A DNA stretch of 64,000 nucleotides from Pseudoduganella violacea (GTDB lineage: Bacteria > Pseudomonadota > Gammaproteobacteria > Burkholderiales > Burkholderiaceae_D): assembly GCF_014191875.1 (NCBI RefSeq), contig NZ_JACHXD010000025.1:16458-80457 (forward strand), in the 5' to 3' direction. Shown one piece after another: positions 16,052 through 25,190 of this stretch. Below the pieces are notes generated by a model. The model had not been told where the DNA came from. It worked only from the letters and a program-made list of their open reading frames with translations, and did no database searches. Numbering within the stretch: position 1 is the stretch's first letter; each line of letters opens with the position of its first letter. The translations under genes were made by a program, and so were the position numbers.

Positions 16052-16564
16052 TCAGGAAAACAAGTCCTGGCGCGGGTCGTGGCGCCGGATTTGCTCGTTA
16101 AGCCATTGGGGATTTCTCGCCAGGCAATCGGCAACCCACGCCGGGTTGGCCATGACCTCCTGGCGTACCCATTCCGGGTACTGCCTGATGCTCGCTTCGA
16201 TCCAGCCGCGCAACTGCCCACCGATCCAGTCGCGGATTTCCTGTGGGTCGAGCGCGCCCAGAAAGGGCAAACGCGAGAATGGACTGCACGACACCACGCG
16301 CAGGCAATTAACAAAAGAAAAAGGGCGGGTATCGCGCTCGGGATCGGTAAAGATCCAGCGCACCAGCTCCAGCTTATCGGCCAGCGGCGTGTTTTCGTTG
16401 CTGAGCAGCCTGACCTTCTGCAGGAGCCACCAATGCAGGTGGACCACCTCTTCCTCGGTGAACTCGACGGCCTCATCGTCGTCGAACAGTTCGGTCAGGA
16501 TATCTTCTGCGCGGACGCATGGCATACCGCCACGGCGCGCAGCACCCGATAGGTACTGCCTCAT
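16052..16564 (-). CDS. Unknown ICE protein, acidic and Trp-rich
   Basis: Starts at 16564 (MRQYLSG) behind a strong GGGAGG; 170 residues. The first half is acidic and helical (EDILTELFDDDEAVEFTEEEVVHLHWWLLQKVRLL), followed by repeated aromatic-rich helices (EIRDWIGGQLRGWIEASIRQYPEWVRQEVMANPAWVADCLARNPQWLNEQI). The spacing W..xYPEWV..xNPAWV..xNPQWL suggests short internal repeats, perhaps a protein-interaction surface. No family recognised. First gene of the leftward primase/DUF932 unit. Confidence 0.6.
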   Translation of the reverse strand: MRQYLSGAARRGGMPCVRAEDILTELFDDDEAVEFTEEEVVHLHWWLLQKVRLLSNENTPLADKLELVRWIFTDPERDTRPFSFVNCLRVVSCSPFSRLPFLGALDPQEIRDWIGGQLRGWIEASIRQYPEWVRQEVMANPAWVADCLARNPQWLNEQIRRHDPRQDLFS

Positions 16565-17015
16565 GATTGCCTCCCTGGGTAGAACAGACGAGACAATCAC
16601 CCACATGGGATGCTTGTCCCATGGGGATTGAAGAGGTGCCGGACGTGTTACCGGCGGCTGTGAGGCTGGCTTGACTACACGGCCGATGCCGTTTTGACGG
16701 GCTGCCAGCTACCGTCAGGAAACCATGCCGCCGCACCGGTTGATCAGGCGGGCGGAGCTGCTACGCAGTATTGTAGGCGGCGAGATGGGCACCGCCAGTC
16801 CCCGTACGACGAAAAGCCATACCACCCACTTGGCCCTCCATGGCAAGCGCCAGCGCATATCACCTTGCCGACGTGATGATCGATCGGGCGCGGCAGCGCA
16901 ACAGCAGTTGGCTCCTGGACTGGAATGACAGCGCATCGCGCCCTGCTTTTGGCTTGTCATGGCATGGCGCCTGCAAGAGCATGGGGCTTGCCGCGTCTTT
17001 TCGAGGAGCCTCGCC
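16565..17015. other. 450-base divergent intergenic region
   Basis: Between the leftward gene at 16564 and the rightward AcaB-like gene. Open frames here look like shadows (skewed composition, no ribosome site). The region must carry divergent promoters, and is a natural place for boxes bound by the FlhDC-like activator, but I could not identify a clear site by eye. Confidence 0.4.
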
Positions 17016-17819
17016 ATGCCACAGCACGCCTTATCCCCCATTATTGTGCGCCGTGATCATGGCGCGGCGAACCGCAAGCTCATCGCCCGACAGGCCAATG
17101 CCGACTTCGCCCGCGTCGAATCGGCCAGCCGCAAGATCGGCATCCTCCTCTCCAGTCCCGAAGGCAAGCGCTTGTACCTGCGCTGCTTCGACGTGACGCA
17201 GATGAATTTTCATTTTATCTCGGTGTTTGCGCGCCTGCGCCTGGCCGACGACGATATCGGCAAGGTCGAGCAGGAATTACGCACCATGCTCGATACCCGT
17301 CTTAACCGTTTGAACCGGGTGCTGGCGGACGTGGAAGCGAAATGCCATGCGCACGGCATCCTCAACCTGGCGAGCTATGACGTGGAGCCGCTGAACATTG
17401 AGGCGAAGGTGTTCTCAATGCTGGGCCGGCGCCTGCTCGAAATGATCGGCAAGGTCGACCAGCTCATGCCGATGCTGGAGACCTTGTGCATCGACGAGGC
17501 GATGAGCACCAGCCAGTTGAGCCTCGAAAAGGCCCGGATCAAGAACACGGTGCGCAGCGCCGCCAGCACGGCCCGTACCCTGCGGCTAGGTCTGGAACGG
17601 CGCATCGCCGCCCTGCAAAACGGCGACAAGAAAGCTGCCATCCCCGCCACTCCGGCCCTCCGCCCAACCACCGTGCAGGCCAAACAGAGCGGCGCGGCGC
17701 CCGCCAGCCTCCCGGCGCGGAACGCCGCACCGGCGCCAACACCGCAGCCAATCTCAGCGCCGCCCGATGAGGACGGCAGCCTGGTCGCCGCCGGCGATAT
17801 ACAGGCACTACCCAGCTAG
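17016..17819 (+). CDS. AcaB-like protein (DUF1845)
   Basis: 267 residues from the ATG at 17016, chosen for its GAGGAG site. The first ~190 residues match the DUF1845/AcaB family: FARVESASRKIGILLSSPEGKRLYLRCFD, then helical segments with FARLRLADDDIGKVEQELRTML and VEPLNIEAKVFSMLGRRLLEMIGKVDQLM. The C-terminus is a disordered Pro/Ala tail. In IncC plasmids AcaB works together with AcaCD to activate transfer; homologues are frequent in ICEs. Finding it with an FlhDC-like pair supports an IncC/SXT-like regulatory circuit, although activator function for this protein is inferred. Confidence 0.68.
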   Translation: MPQHALSPIIVRRDHGAANRKLIARQANADFARVESASRKIGILLSSPEGKRLYLRCFDVTQMNFHFISVFARLRLADDDIGKVEQELRTMLDTRLNRLNRVLADVEAKCHAHGILNLASYDVEPLNIEAKVFSMLGRRLLEMIGKVDQLMPMLETLCIDEAMSTSQLSLEKARIKNTVRSAASTARTLRLGLERRIAALQNGDKKAAIPATPALRPTTVQAKQSGAAPASLPARNAAPAPTPQPISAPPDEDGSLVAAGDIQALPS

Positions 17820-17870
17820 AGCCGCGCCCACCATACTGGCCACGAGCAGGCCTGCCACACGCGCCCAGGC

Positions 17871-19421
17871 TCATCCGGGCAAGGTGCGGTGCCCATCGTG
17901 TGCCAGCCCAAAGATCGCACCCAGTTCCCGATACCGATAAGCGCTAAACTCTCCCGGCCGCTCGATACGGCACAGCAGATAGGGGGCGGAAAACGCGGCC
18001 GTCGCCAGCAAAAAGTAGTCAAAGACATGCACATTATGCTGATCGAGCCGGGCGGCCAACACAAAGTCGGCCGGCATGGCTTGCCTGAGCGGGATCTTCC
18101 AGCGCACGCGGCCATCCTCATCGAACCTGGCCCTGCAAACGACCACCGTCAAGCGCACCGAGCCATCAATGACGAGGTTCCCTATTCTGCCCTCCCGGCA
18201 CCAGCGCTTCCCAGCCCGTTCAACCAAGCCCTCCACTGCCTTGACCGTCCGCTTGAGCTGCTCGCGCACCCGATGACGGGTGACGGCATACTTGAACACG
18301 CTGTCCAGCGGCAGGCCGGCGATCGCGTAAGCGGTGGCCAGGGTGCCAAACTGGGCTCTGACAGCATGCGCGCTGGGTAAACGCGGGTCGGCATCGATCA
18401 ACGCCGCGGAAACCCGACCGTGCTTTGCATACAGCGCCTGCAACTGCTGCGGAAAGTGGTTCCAGTTTCGCGGCGCGCGCCGGCGCATCCGCTCATTCTG
18501 TGCCTGTCGAAATATCGCCGGCGAAATCATCGGTGTCAGCCCCGATGCATGGCGTACCCATTGCGCGGTGGGATTATGGACCGTCTTGGTGCTTAAACGG
18601 CGCGAGGTGCGGTTGTAGACCATCACCCCCGCATACTTTTCGTTGACGAGAATGCTCTTGACCTGCGACGGGTGCCATGCCACGCCCATGAAGTTGGGCA
18701 CACCCTGGGCGCTGAGCTTGGCGGCAATGGCCGTGTCCGTCAGGTGCTGGTGGATGTACCAGCGATAAATCCGGCGCACAACCGCCACCTCCTCCTCCGG
18801 ACCGGCAATGAGCAGCACGCGGTCCGTCAATGCCGGTTTGCGTTCACCGGCCTGCAGCACGCGTTTGGCGGTGCCGTCGCCTGCGACCGCCAGGCGCCGG
18901 ATCCCGTACCCGGCAATCCCACCGGGTTTAAAGCCGGCGGACGAGAGCCGGACCTGGGCGGCGAACACCTTGGCGGAAAGTTCCCGGCTATACTCGGCCG
19001 CCATCGCGCGCTTGAATCCTTTGACCATGGCTGCGAGTGGCGAGCCGTCATTGGCAAACGGTTCCGCGCAGTACTCGACCTGAATGCCCGCGCGCCGGCA
19101 GACGTATTCATAATGCGCGCTCTCGTCGGTGTCCTGAAACCGGCCCCAGCGGCTCACGTCGAACACCAGCACCACCTCGAAGTCGGCATCGCCCCGGTGC
19201 ACCTCCCGGATCAACTTGGCCAGTCCGGATCGTCCAGCCAACACCAGCCCGCTTTTTCCTTCGTCCGCATAGACCCGGACCAGTTGCATATGGTGCTCGC
19301 TGGCATACTGCGTAATGCGCTGCAGTTGGTGGCCAATGGAATGGTCCTGCCGCTCGGTGGACATCCGCACGTAGGCTACCGCACGCTTGGCCAGCGGCTC
19401 CTTGGATGGGGTCTTACGCAT
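17871..19421 (-). CDS. Large serine recombinase 1
   Basis: 516 residues. Resolvase catalytic domain at about 14-155 with nucleophile Ser21 in AYVRMSTERQDHSIGHQ, the DEGKSG stretch, FDVSRWGRF and the MAAEYSRELSAKV helix, then a Recombinase domain (PF07508 type; FKPGGIAGYGIRRL, TDTAIAAKLSAQGVPNF, VNEKYAGVMVYNRTSRRL). The usual zinc-ribbon CxxC pairs are missing; a different C-terminal region (about 330-516) ends with RWKIPLRQAMPADFVLAARLD and a YRELGAIFGLAHDG tail. Such enzymes integrate, excise or invert DNA. It is paralogous over its whole length to the one at 23486 and is transcribed away from it. Confidence 0.88.
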   Translation of the reverse strand: MRKTPSKEPLAKRAVAYVRMSTERQDHSIGHQLQRITQYASEHHMQLVRVYADEGKSGLVLAGRSGLAKLIREVHRGDADFEVVLVFDVSRWGRFQDTDESAHYEYVCRRAGIQVEYCAEPFANDGSPLAAMVKGFKRAMAAEYSRELSAKVFAAQVRLSSAGFKPGGIAGYGIRRLAVAGDGTAKRVLQAGERKPALTDRVLLIAGPEEEVAVVRRIYRWYIHQHLTDTAIAAKLSAQGVPNFMGVAWHPSQVKSILVNEKYAGVMVYNRTSRRLSTKTVHNPTAQWVRHASGLTPMISPAIFRQAQNERMRRRAPRNWNHFPQQLQALYAKHGRVSAALIDADPRLPSAHAVRAQFGTLATAYAIAGLPLDSVFKYAVTRHRVREQLKRTVKAVEGLVERAGKRWCREGRIGNLVIDGSVRLTVVVCRARFDEDGRVRWKIPLRQAMPADFVLAARLDQHNVHVFDYFLLATAAFSAPYLLCRIERPGEFSAYRYRELGAIFGLAHDGHRTLPG

Positions 19422-19822
19422 CGGCGTACGCGGTGCGACCTGGTCCTGCTATCGCCTCACCGCGCCCCGGTACCGTTTGGCACAAAACGGCCCGGCCAGC
19501 ACGAGGATATCCCGTCCACGCCGTATCGTTCCGGCCAGGGTGGCAAGGCAGCAAGCATGGGGAAAAGACAGTTCTGTGTCGCCAGCCATAAGACATCGCC
19601 TCACCCTCCCCTTCTGTGCAGCGATAACGCCACTGCTTGATTTTCATCAAGCCGCCGCATCGCGTTTCATGGTTCAATAGTGCAAGCAGGCAAGCGAGCA
19701 TGCACTGCCAGCGACGGTTGCGCACCCCACCTTCCTGGAAAGCGGCACGCCGCATCGCCACATCGCATATCCTGTTCCTGGCCATTCGTCGCCAGCCACG
19801 CCGACACCGGCAGGGAGAAGCC
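19422..19822. other. 401-base intergenic region upstream of recombinase 1
   Basis: No supportable gene. It separates divergent genes (recombinase 1 leftward, a small gene rightward), so both promoters and possibly a recombinase binding site should lie here. No perfect long repeat shared with the region upstream of recombinase 2 was visible by eye. Confidence 0.4.
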
Positions 19823-20068
19823 ATGCGCCAACATGAAATGGTCATTCAGCAATTTACTGTCCAGGATGCCTCGCAACGGCGCTACCAGATGGTCATCATC
19901 CAGTCCTGGGACGCTTCCCCTGCCGCATGCGCGGGTGCCCGCACCGGATCAACCTCACAGCGTTTTGCGCTCACAACCGGCGAGACTGCCATCCGGCGCA
20001 ACCACCATACCTTTGAAGTCATCCTGCCCGGCCACGCGCAACGGCTCACGGTGCACCGGCTCAAATAG
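19823..20068 (+). CDS. Unknown 81-residue protein
   Basis: Starts MRQHEMVIQQFTVQDASQ behind a GGGAGAAG ribosome site. The sequence looks like a small beta-rich domain (RRYQMVIIQSWDASPA, QRFALTTGETAIRRNHHTFEVILPGHAQRLTVHRL). No membrane segment or signal peptide. Family not recognised. It is the first of three small rightward genes inside the segment bracketed by the two serine recombinases. Confidence 0.55.
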   Translation: MRQHEMVIQQFTVQDASQRRYQMVIIQSWDASPAACAGARTGSTSQRFALTTGETAIRRNHHTFEVILPGHAQRLTVHRLK

Positions 20069-20166
20069 GGGCATCAAGGATCAACACGGCGTGCTCCCGT
20101 GTTTCCGCACGCCATTCACACTTGACCGTAGCACTGCCATTTTCCATTCTGGCATAGTCTCTCATT

Positions 20167-20400
20167 ATGACCAGGCGATTTGATGCACACACGGCCGAGA
20201 AAATTGGCATTGCTCTGCTCACCCGAGAAGCATTTGGCGTAGGCGCATCCATTACCTATGCCCTGCTCTCGGGCATCTCGCCATGCCTGATCGAGAGCGT
20301 GCTGTCGCGCCCCAGGGAGCAGTTGCGCGACTTTGGTTCGCTGCCGCGCCCGACGCCCGATCGCCGCAGTAGCAAAACCACGACGACGACACGCCACTAA
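20167..20400 (+). CDS. Unknown 77-residue protein
   Basis: MTRRFDAHTAEKIGIALLTREAFGVGASITYALLSGISPCLIESVLSRP followed by a basic, threonine-rich tail (SSKTTTTTRH). The core looks like a small helical protein with an HTH-like ending. No clear ribosome site precedes it, so the start and even the gene are uncertain. It lies between two better supported small genes on the same strand. Confidence 0.42.
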   Translation: MTRRFDAHTAEKIGIALLTREAFGVGASITYALLSGISPCLIESVLSRPREQLRDFGSLPRPTPDRRSSKTTTTTRH

Positions 20401-20482
20401 GCATCCGCGCACCCGATGTTTGCGCCAGATCAATGCCCTCCATGGTACCCCACCTATGCTGGAAAGACACCAAGGAGAGATC

Positions 20483-20707
20483 ATGGAACAGTTCTCGTCC
20501 CCCTCGCCACTAAGTCCGGCCATGAAGACGGCATACCAGCGCCTTTGGCGGCAACTGGAAGCAACCCATGGCCATGTATTTACGATGGCGTTTCTGACGG
20601 ACTACGCACCAGAGATCCTGTCCGCGCTGGGACAATTGCAGTGCTCATCGCAGCGCAGGCGATACGACAGTCGCCGAACACGCCACATCCGCCGGCATCC
20701 CTGCTAG
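20483..20707 (+). CDS. Unknown 74-residue protein
   Basis: Starts MEQFSSPSPLSPAMKTAYQRLW behind AAGGAGAG with ideal spacing, the best ribosome site in this stretch. The N-terminal half is plausible (QRLWRQLEATHGHVFTMAFLTDYAPEILSALGQL); the C-terminus turns Arg-rich (SSQRRRYDSRRTRHIRRHPC) and could reflect a frameshifted end. No family recognised. Confidence 0.5.
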   Translation: MEQFSSPSPLSPAMKTAYQRLWRQLEATHGHVFTMAFLTDYAPEILSALGQLQCSSQRRRYDSRRTRHIRRHPC

Positions 20708-20902
20708 CGCCACAATGATCCATTCAGGGGCCATGGCGGCGCAAGCCTGCTAGACGGCCTTGCTCATGACGCCCCAAAATATACGTCCACTCAGAGCGGG
20801 CATCGAGCTCAACGCCGCGGCAAACGGCATCGTTCCGCCGCCGCTGGCATAAGCGAGGCAGCGGGCTGTCCTGCCAAGTCCGTCTGCATCCGCATTCGGG
20901 GC

Positions 20903-21277
20903 TTACCGTTGCGGACACATCCTGATCACACGCGAGATCTGCTGGGTGGTAAAACCAGTCCCCTGGATGAAGGGGATGCAGTCGGCCGGCGTGGTGTACG
21001 ACTCCTGCACGGCGAAATGGCCGGCGAATCGGTATCGGTCCGGTTCCTGACGAATGAATACCGGAACTGGCTCCATCTGCCGGGACAGCGTATAGCCTGC
21101 AGCACGCGCCGCAGCGCCGCTATTGCATACGATGTATTCGGGCGCTCTGGGATTTAACTCCGCGCGCAGACAGGCCGCGACAATTTTTCCCCGATATGCC
21201 GGCAGAAAGGACGCCTTATTGCCACCTACAGCCGCATGGATATCATCACGGCTGTACACCTTGTTAAGTTCGAACAT
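20903..21277 (-). CDS. Orphan SRA-like domain protein (ScoMcrA/DUF6697-like)
   Basis: 124 residues, essentially a single small beta-rich domain: YSRDDIHAAVGGNKASFLPAYRGKIVAACLRAELNPRAPEYIVCNSG, then QMEPVPVFIRQEPDRYRFAGHFAV. I associate this pattern (SRxDIHxALGG, LNPxAPEVI, VPVFIK, W/RYxGxFxV) with the SRA-like modified-base-binding domain of ScoMcrA-type enzymes, usually fused to an HNH nuclease. Here no nuclease is fused, so it could be a reader of DNA modification or an antirestriction/regulatory protein. The assignment is by memory of the motif and needs a profile search. Confidence 0.5.
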   Translation of the reverse strand: MFELNKVYSRDDIHAAVGGNKASFLPAYRGKIVAACLRAELNPRAPEYIVCNSGAAARAAGYTLSRQMEPVPVFIRQEPDRYRFAGHFAVQESYTTPADCIPFIQGTGFTTQQISRVIRMCPQR

Positions 21278-21492
21278 GTATCTCTCCGTTCATCATGACA
21301 GCGATCTGCCGTCAGCGTCCGGTAGGATACTGATTACCCCATAAAGACAGTATCAATACTGCATCGTTTTCTGTTAACGCCATATCAAACTTTCACCGTA
21401 TCCCTCACCGGGCTTGCCACACCGGCATTCGGCGCCATGCCGTCACGCGGGCTTAGGAGGGCCTGCTTGTGTGTACGCCTTCCGGCATCACG

Positions 21493-23082
21493 TCATGCCA
21501 ATACGATTTCTGGCGTGGAGGTGTCGTTTAGCGGGGAAATGCAGACCTTGTTTCTTCCGCTGTGCTTCGCCTGATAGAGCGCCTTGTCGGCAGCAATCAC
21601 CAAATCAATCGGCTCACTGCGCAGCCGCGCGGGGGCGAACGCTTCCACTCCGGCACTCACAGTAACCAACCCCGTGCTGTTACCTGTATGCTCCAGTTTC
21701 AACGCCGCAATCGCGGCCCGGATATTTTCAGCCACGCGCATCGCCCCGTCCACATCTGCCCCCGGCAACAGCACCGCCATCTCTTCACCGCCATAACGTG
21801 CGGCCAGGTCACCAGGCCGGTGTTTGCTATCGCTCACCACCTTCCCGATGGCCCGTAAGCACTCATCACCGGCGGCGTGGCCGTAGATGTCGTTGTACTG
21901 CTTGAAGCAATCGACATCGATCATGATCAGCGCCAGCGAGCTGGCATCGCGCATCGCCCGGCTAAACTCACTGCTGAGCGAAGTATCAAATTGGCGCCGA
22001 TTGGCCAGGCCAGTCAACCCATCTTGCATCGCTAGCCGTTCCAGAGTCTGATTGAGCGCCTCCAGTGAATCGCGCGCCTTGACCAATTCGGCCTCCGCTT
22101 GAATCCGCAGACCAATCTGTTTGATCAAGCGGAATCCCGACAGACCGAACGCGATCACCAGTAAGCCCACCGTTGCGCCATTCAGATAGGCGTCGGCACG
22201 CCACTTGGCGAGAATTTCATCCTTGGACAGCGCGGCGGACACCACCAGTGGGTATTGCTTCAGGCGCCGATAGCTATTCACTCGTGTTATGCCATCCTGC
22301 CCGGAAGTGAAGGTCACCGTCGCGACGGGCGCTTTGGGGAGATGATCCCGAAAGAGCGGCAGCTTAGAAATGTCCCGACCAAAGGCCTTCTGAGTGAAGG
22401 GCCTACGCACCAGCATGGTGCCGTTGTCCAGCGCCAGCAGAATGGCCCCGCTCTTGCCAATATCAAAGCGCCGGTAGAACTCGATGAAATAGTCCATTCT
22501 GATCGTCGTCAGCACCACCCCAGCGAACGCGCCATCGGGAGCATTGATACGCCGCGAGACGGGCAAGATCCACTCCCCCGTGGATTTACTGCGCACCGGC
22601 ACGCCGATATGTGGCCCCAGATCCGGATGTGCCTGGTGAAATTTGAAATACTCCCGGTCAGCGTTGTTCTGGTTCTTGAGCAGCACAGGCTGCGAGTTCA
22701 CCAGCCAACTGCCATCGGCCCCATAGACAAAAATGCCATGCAGTTGCGGCAGCTCCGCAACACGTTGCACCAGCAACTGATGGGTACGCTCGTAGTCGAT
22801 ATCCGAGGGCGTGTCGCTTTCGATGCGTTCGACCAAGCCCACCAAGACGGTGTCCGCCGCCTTGATCGTGTCATAGGCATGCTGGCCCACCGCTTGGGCC
22901 AGATTCGCCGTGGCCACTTCCGATTGCGCCAACTGGATGGTGCGCGCGCGCCACGTCAACCACCCTTCAACCACCAGCAAGGACAGGCAGACGAGGACGA
23001 CAAAGATACCGGTGAGACGCTTAACCGAGGGGTCCTTGGGGCCGAGGCGCCGGGATTGCATCAGTAGACTCTGCAGAATCAT
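21493..23082 (-). CDS. Membrane diguanylate cyclase with periplasmic sensor (GGDEF)
   Basis: 529 residues from the ATG at 23082. Membrane helix at about 20-42, a periplasmic dCache-like sensor (about 45-300; INAPDGAFAGVVLTTIRMDYF), second helix at about 305-325, a short coiled coil (EAELVKARDSLEALNQTLERL), then a GGDEF domain. The catalytic motif is GGEEM, with the family's DVDCFKQYNDIYGHAAGDECL before it, and an RxxD inhibitory site (RPGD) lies five residues upstream, so product feedback is expected. It makes c-di-GMP, which lowers motility and raises biofilm formation. SXT-type ICEs are known to carry diguanylate cyclases as well. It lies inside the recombinase-bracketed segment. Confidence 0.9.
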   Translation of the reverse strand: MILQSLLMQSRRLGPKDPSVKRLTGIFVVLVCLSLLVVEGWLTWRARTIQLAQSEVATANLAQAVGQHAYDTIKAADTVLVGLVERIESDTPSDIDYERTHQLLVQRVAELPQLHGIFVYGADGSWLVNSQPVLLKNQNNADREYFKFHQAHPDLGPHIGVPVRSKSTGEWILPVSRRINAPDGAFAGVVLTTIRMDYFIEFYRRFDIGKSGAILLALDNGTMLVRRPFTQKAFGRDISKLPLFRDHLPKAPVATVTFTSGQDGITRVNSYRRLKQYPLVVSAALSKDEILAKWRADAYLNGATVGLLVIAFGLSGFRLIKQIGLRIQAEAELVKARDSLEALNQTLERLAMQDGLTGLANRRQFDTSLSSEFSRAMRDASSLALIMIDVDCFKQYNDIYGHAAGDECLRAIGKVVSDSKHRPGDLAARYGGEEMAVLLPGADVDGAMRVAENIRAAIAALKLEHTGNSTGLVTVSAGVEAFAPARLRSEPIDLVIAADKALYQAKHSGRNKVCISPLNDTSTPEIVLA

Positions 23083-23485
23083 GCGATGGCCTCGATATAG
23101 AAAACTGTCACTCGGGCAAATCCAGTAGCCCACGAATGCCAAGCCACGCGGCGCCGTCATAACAAGGGCGGTGCCTTCACTGCGCCAGGTCCGAGAACGT
23201 TGCGTCACCCGCTTAGCATAGACCAATGAATCAATGAAATACTCTCAGATAATCACGTAGGACCACCGGGCATTTGGCTAAGCTTGCGGCGCGGGGTTGT
23301 CTATCGTCCAGGCTCACTACCGCCTGCGACATACCGTTGACATTGGAGAGAATCACGCCGCGTCATTCCTGGCAAAATCGACCATCGTCCCGTACTTCCT
23401 GACAGCGGTTCGGCAACCGGCGCCCCGTGACGGCACCGGCATTCCCAGCACTTCCACGCATGGGTTACCCACAAGGCAGCGAGAG
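23083..23485. other. Divergent region between diguanylate cyclase and recombinase 2
   Basis: About 400 bases with no clear gene. It should carry the two divergent promoters. I saw no strong operator-like palindrome. Confidence 0.4.
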
Positions 23486-25045
23486 ATGAACGATCAGCCA
23501 ATGCCCACGCCAACAGCCAAGGGACAGCGGCGTCGCGCCGCCGTCTATGTCCGCATGTCAAGCGCACCGCAGGACCATTCGATCCAGCACCAGTGCGCCA
23601 TGCTGAACGAGTATGCGCAAGCGCACGATATCGAGATCGTCATGATGTATGCCGATGCGGGGAAAAGCGGCCTGCGTATCAATGGCCGGGAGGGACTAAA
23701 AGGACTGCTGGCCGACGTGCAGTCCGGTGCGGCCGACTTCGAGCTGGTGCTGGTGTATGACGTCAGCCGCTGGGGGCGCTTCCAGGATATTGATGAAAGC
23801 GCCTATTACGAATTCCTCTGCCGCCAGGCTGGCGTGCAGGTGGTGTATTGCGCCGAACAGTTTATCGACGACGGTTCACCGCTGAACGCCCTGCTGAAAG
23901 GGGTCAAGCGCATCATGGCGGCCGAATACAGCCGGGAACTGGGGACCAAAGTGCTGCTGGCGCAATGCCGCTTTGCGCGTTTGGGCTACAAGCAGGGAGG
24001 GCGGCCCGGCTATGGCCTATGCCGCGTCCCGGTCGCCCAGGATGGGCAGGCACGGACGCCGCTCGCGTATGGAGAACGCAAGCCAGCTGCCACCGATCGT
24101 GTCGCGCTGCGTCACGGCAGCCCGGACGAAGTGGCGCTGGTCTGCCGCATCTATCGGTTGTACACGGAGGATGGCTGGAGCGACACCCGTATTGCGGCAC
24201 AGTTGCGGGCGGAGGGTCTACTCAATCATATGGGCCGTCCCTGGGATACCGCCACTGTCCGCCGCATTCTGACCAGCCCACGCTATTGCGGCGAGATCGT
24301 GTTCAACCAAACCACGCGCAGGCTGCGCAGCAAGGCCATCCCGAACCCCGAGCAGCTCTGGGTACGCTGCACTGAGGCGATCACCCCCATGGTCAGCCAG
24401 GCCACCTTTGCGCTGGCGCAGCAGATCCGGAAGCGGCGCGCCGAGGGACCGGACAGGGAGGCTGTGCTGGCACAGCTGCGCGCGGTCTTTGCGCGCCATG
24501 GCAAGATCAACGCTGCGCTCTGCCGAACGTCGTCGTTGCCGGGAAAGGTTTGGATCCGGCGACTGTTTGGCAGCTACGTACAAGCCTATGTGGCAGCCGG
24601 CTTGCCGCTGCAGCATACGGCCAGCGGGGCGCTGGGCATTCTGAGCATGCACCAGCACGTCGACGCCCTGCTGGCCGCTGTCACGGCACATGCACGGCAA
24701 GCCGGTGCGACGATTCAACGGACTGAGGTCTGGAATGTGGTGCGCTTCAATGATGCCCTGTCGGTGAAAGTATCGGTTGCCTCGTACCGACGGTGTCCTG
24801 ACGCTTGGCGGCGCTGGCGCATCCCATTGAACAGCGGCGCCCCCGCCGACTTCGTCCTGTGCGGGCTGATGGACCTGGAAAATCAGAACATCGATCGCTA
24901 TCTTCTCCTGTCCCCCGCAGCGTACCGGAAAGATAGCTTATACCTCCGAGCGGACAAGCTCGACCATTACCGGAGCAACTGCTTTTCGCAGCTTGATGAC
25001 CTTTTCGGGTTAAGCAGTAGTCCTGAACACATCAATGAACACTAG
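23486..25045 (+). CDS. Large serine recombinase 2
   Basis: 519 residues from the ATG at 23486 (MNDQPMP). Catalytic domain with nucleophile Ser25 in VYVRMSSAPQDHSIQHQ, then YDVSRWGRFQDIDESAYYEFLCRQAG and RIMAAEYSRELGTKV. A Recombinase domain follows (YKQGGRPGYGLCRVPV, SDTRIAAQLRAEGLLNHMGRPW, LTSPRYCGEIVFNQTTRRL). As in recombinase 1 there is no zinc-ribbon CxxC; the C-terminal region has WRRWRIPLNSGAPADFVLCGLMDLENQNIDRYLLLSP. The two proteins are clear paralogs with moderate identity and diverge outward from a 4-kb segment. It may act with recombinase 1 or be specialised for a different site. Confidence 0.88.
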   Translation: MNDQPMPTPTAKGQRRRAAVYVRMSSAPQDHSIQHQCAMLNEYAQAHDIEIVMMYADAGKSGLRINGREGLKGLLADVQSGAADFELVLVYDVSRWGRFQDIDESAYYEFLCRQAGVQVVYCAEQFIDDGSPLNALLKGVKRIMAAEYSRELGTKVLLAQCRFARLGYKQGGRPGYGLCRVPVAQDGQARTPLAYGERKPAATDRVALRHGSPDEVALVCRIYRLYTEDGWSDTRIAAQLRAEGLLNHMGRPWDTATVRRILTSPRYCGEIVFNQTTRRLRSKAIPNPEQLWVRCTEAITPMVSQATFALAQQIRKRRAEGPDREAVLAQLRAVFARHGKINAALCRTSSLPGKVWIRRLFGSYVQAYVAAGLPLQHTASGALGILSMHQHVDALLAAVTAHARQAGATIQRTEVWNVVRFNDALSVKVSVASYRRCPDAWRRWRIPLNSGAPADFVLCGLMDLENQNIDRYLLLSPAAYRKDSLYLRADKLDHYRSNCFSQLDDLFGLSSSPEHINEH

Positions 25046-25190
25046 CTCAGACAGGCGGCTTACGCCGATGTCAGGCTTTCGATTTTCTTAGCAAGCACGC
25101 GCCCGCCGCGCCACAAACAACTATGCTGAGCGTCGACAACGGGAGAGCGAACTCGTTGCGGCCAGCGAAAGCAAAGGCAGTGTGTAGTGG

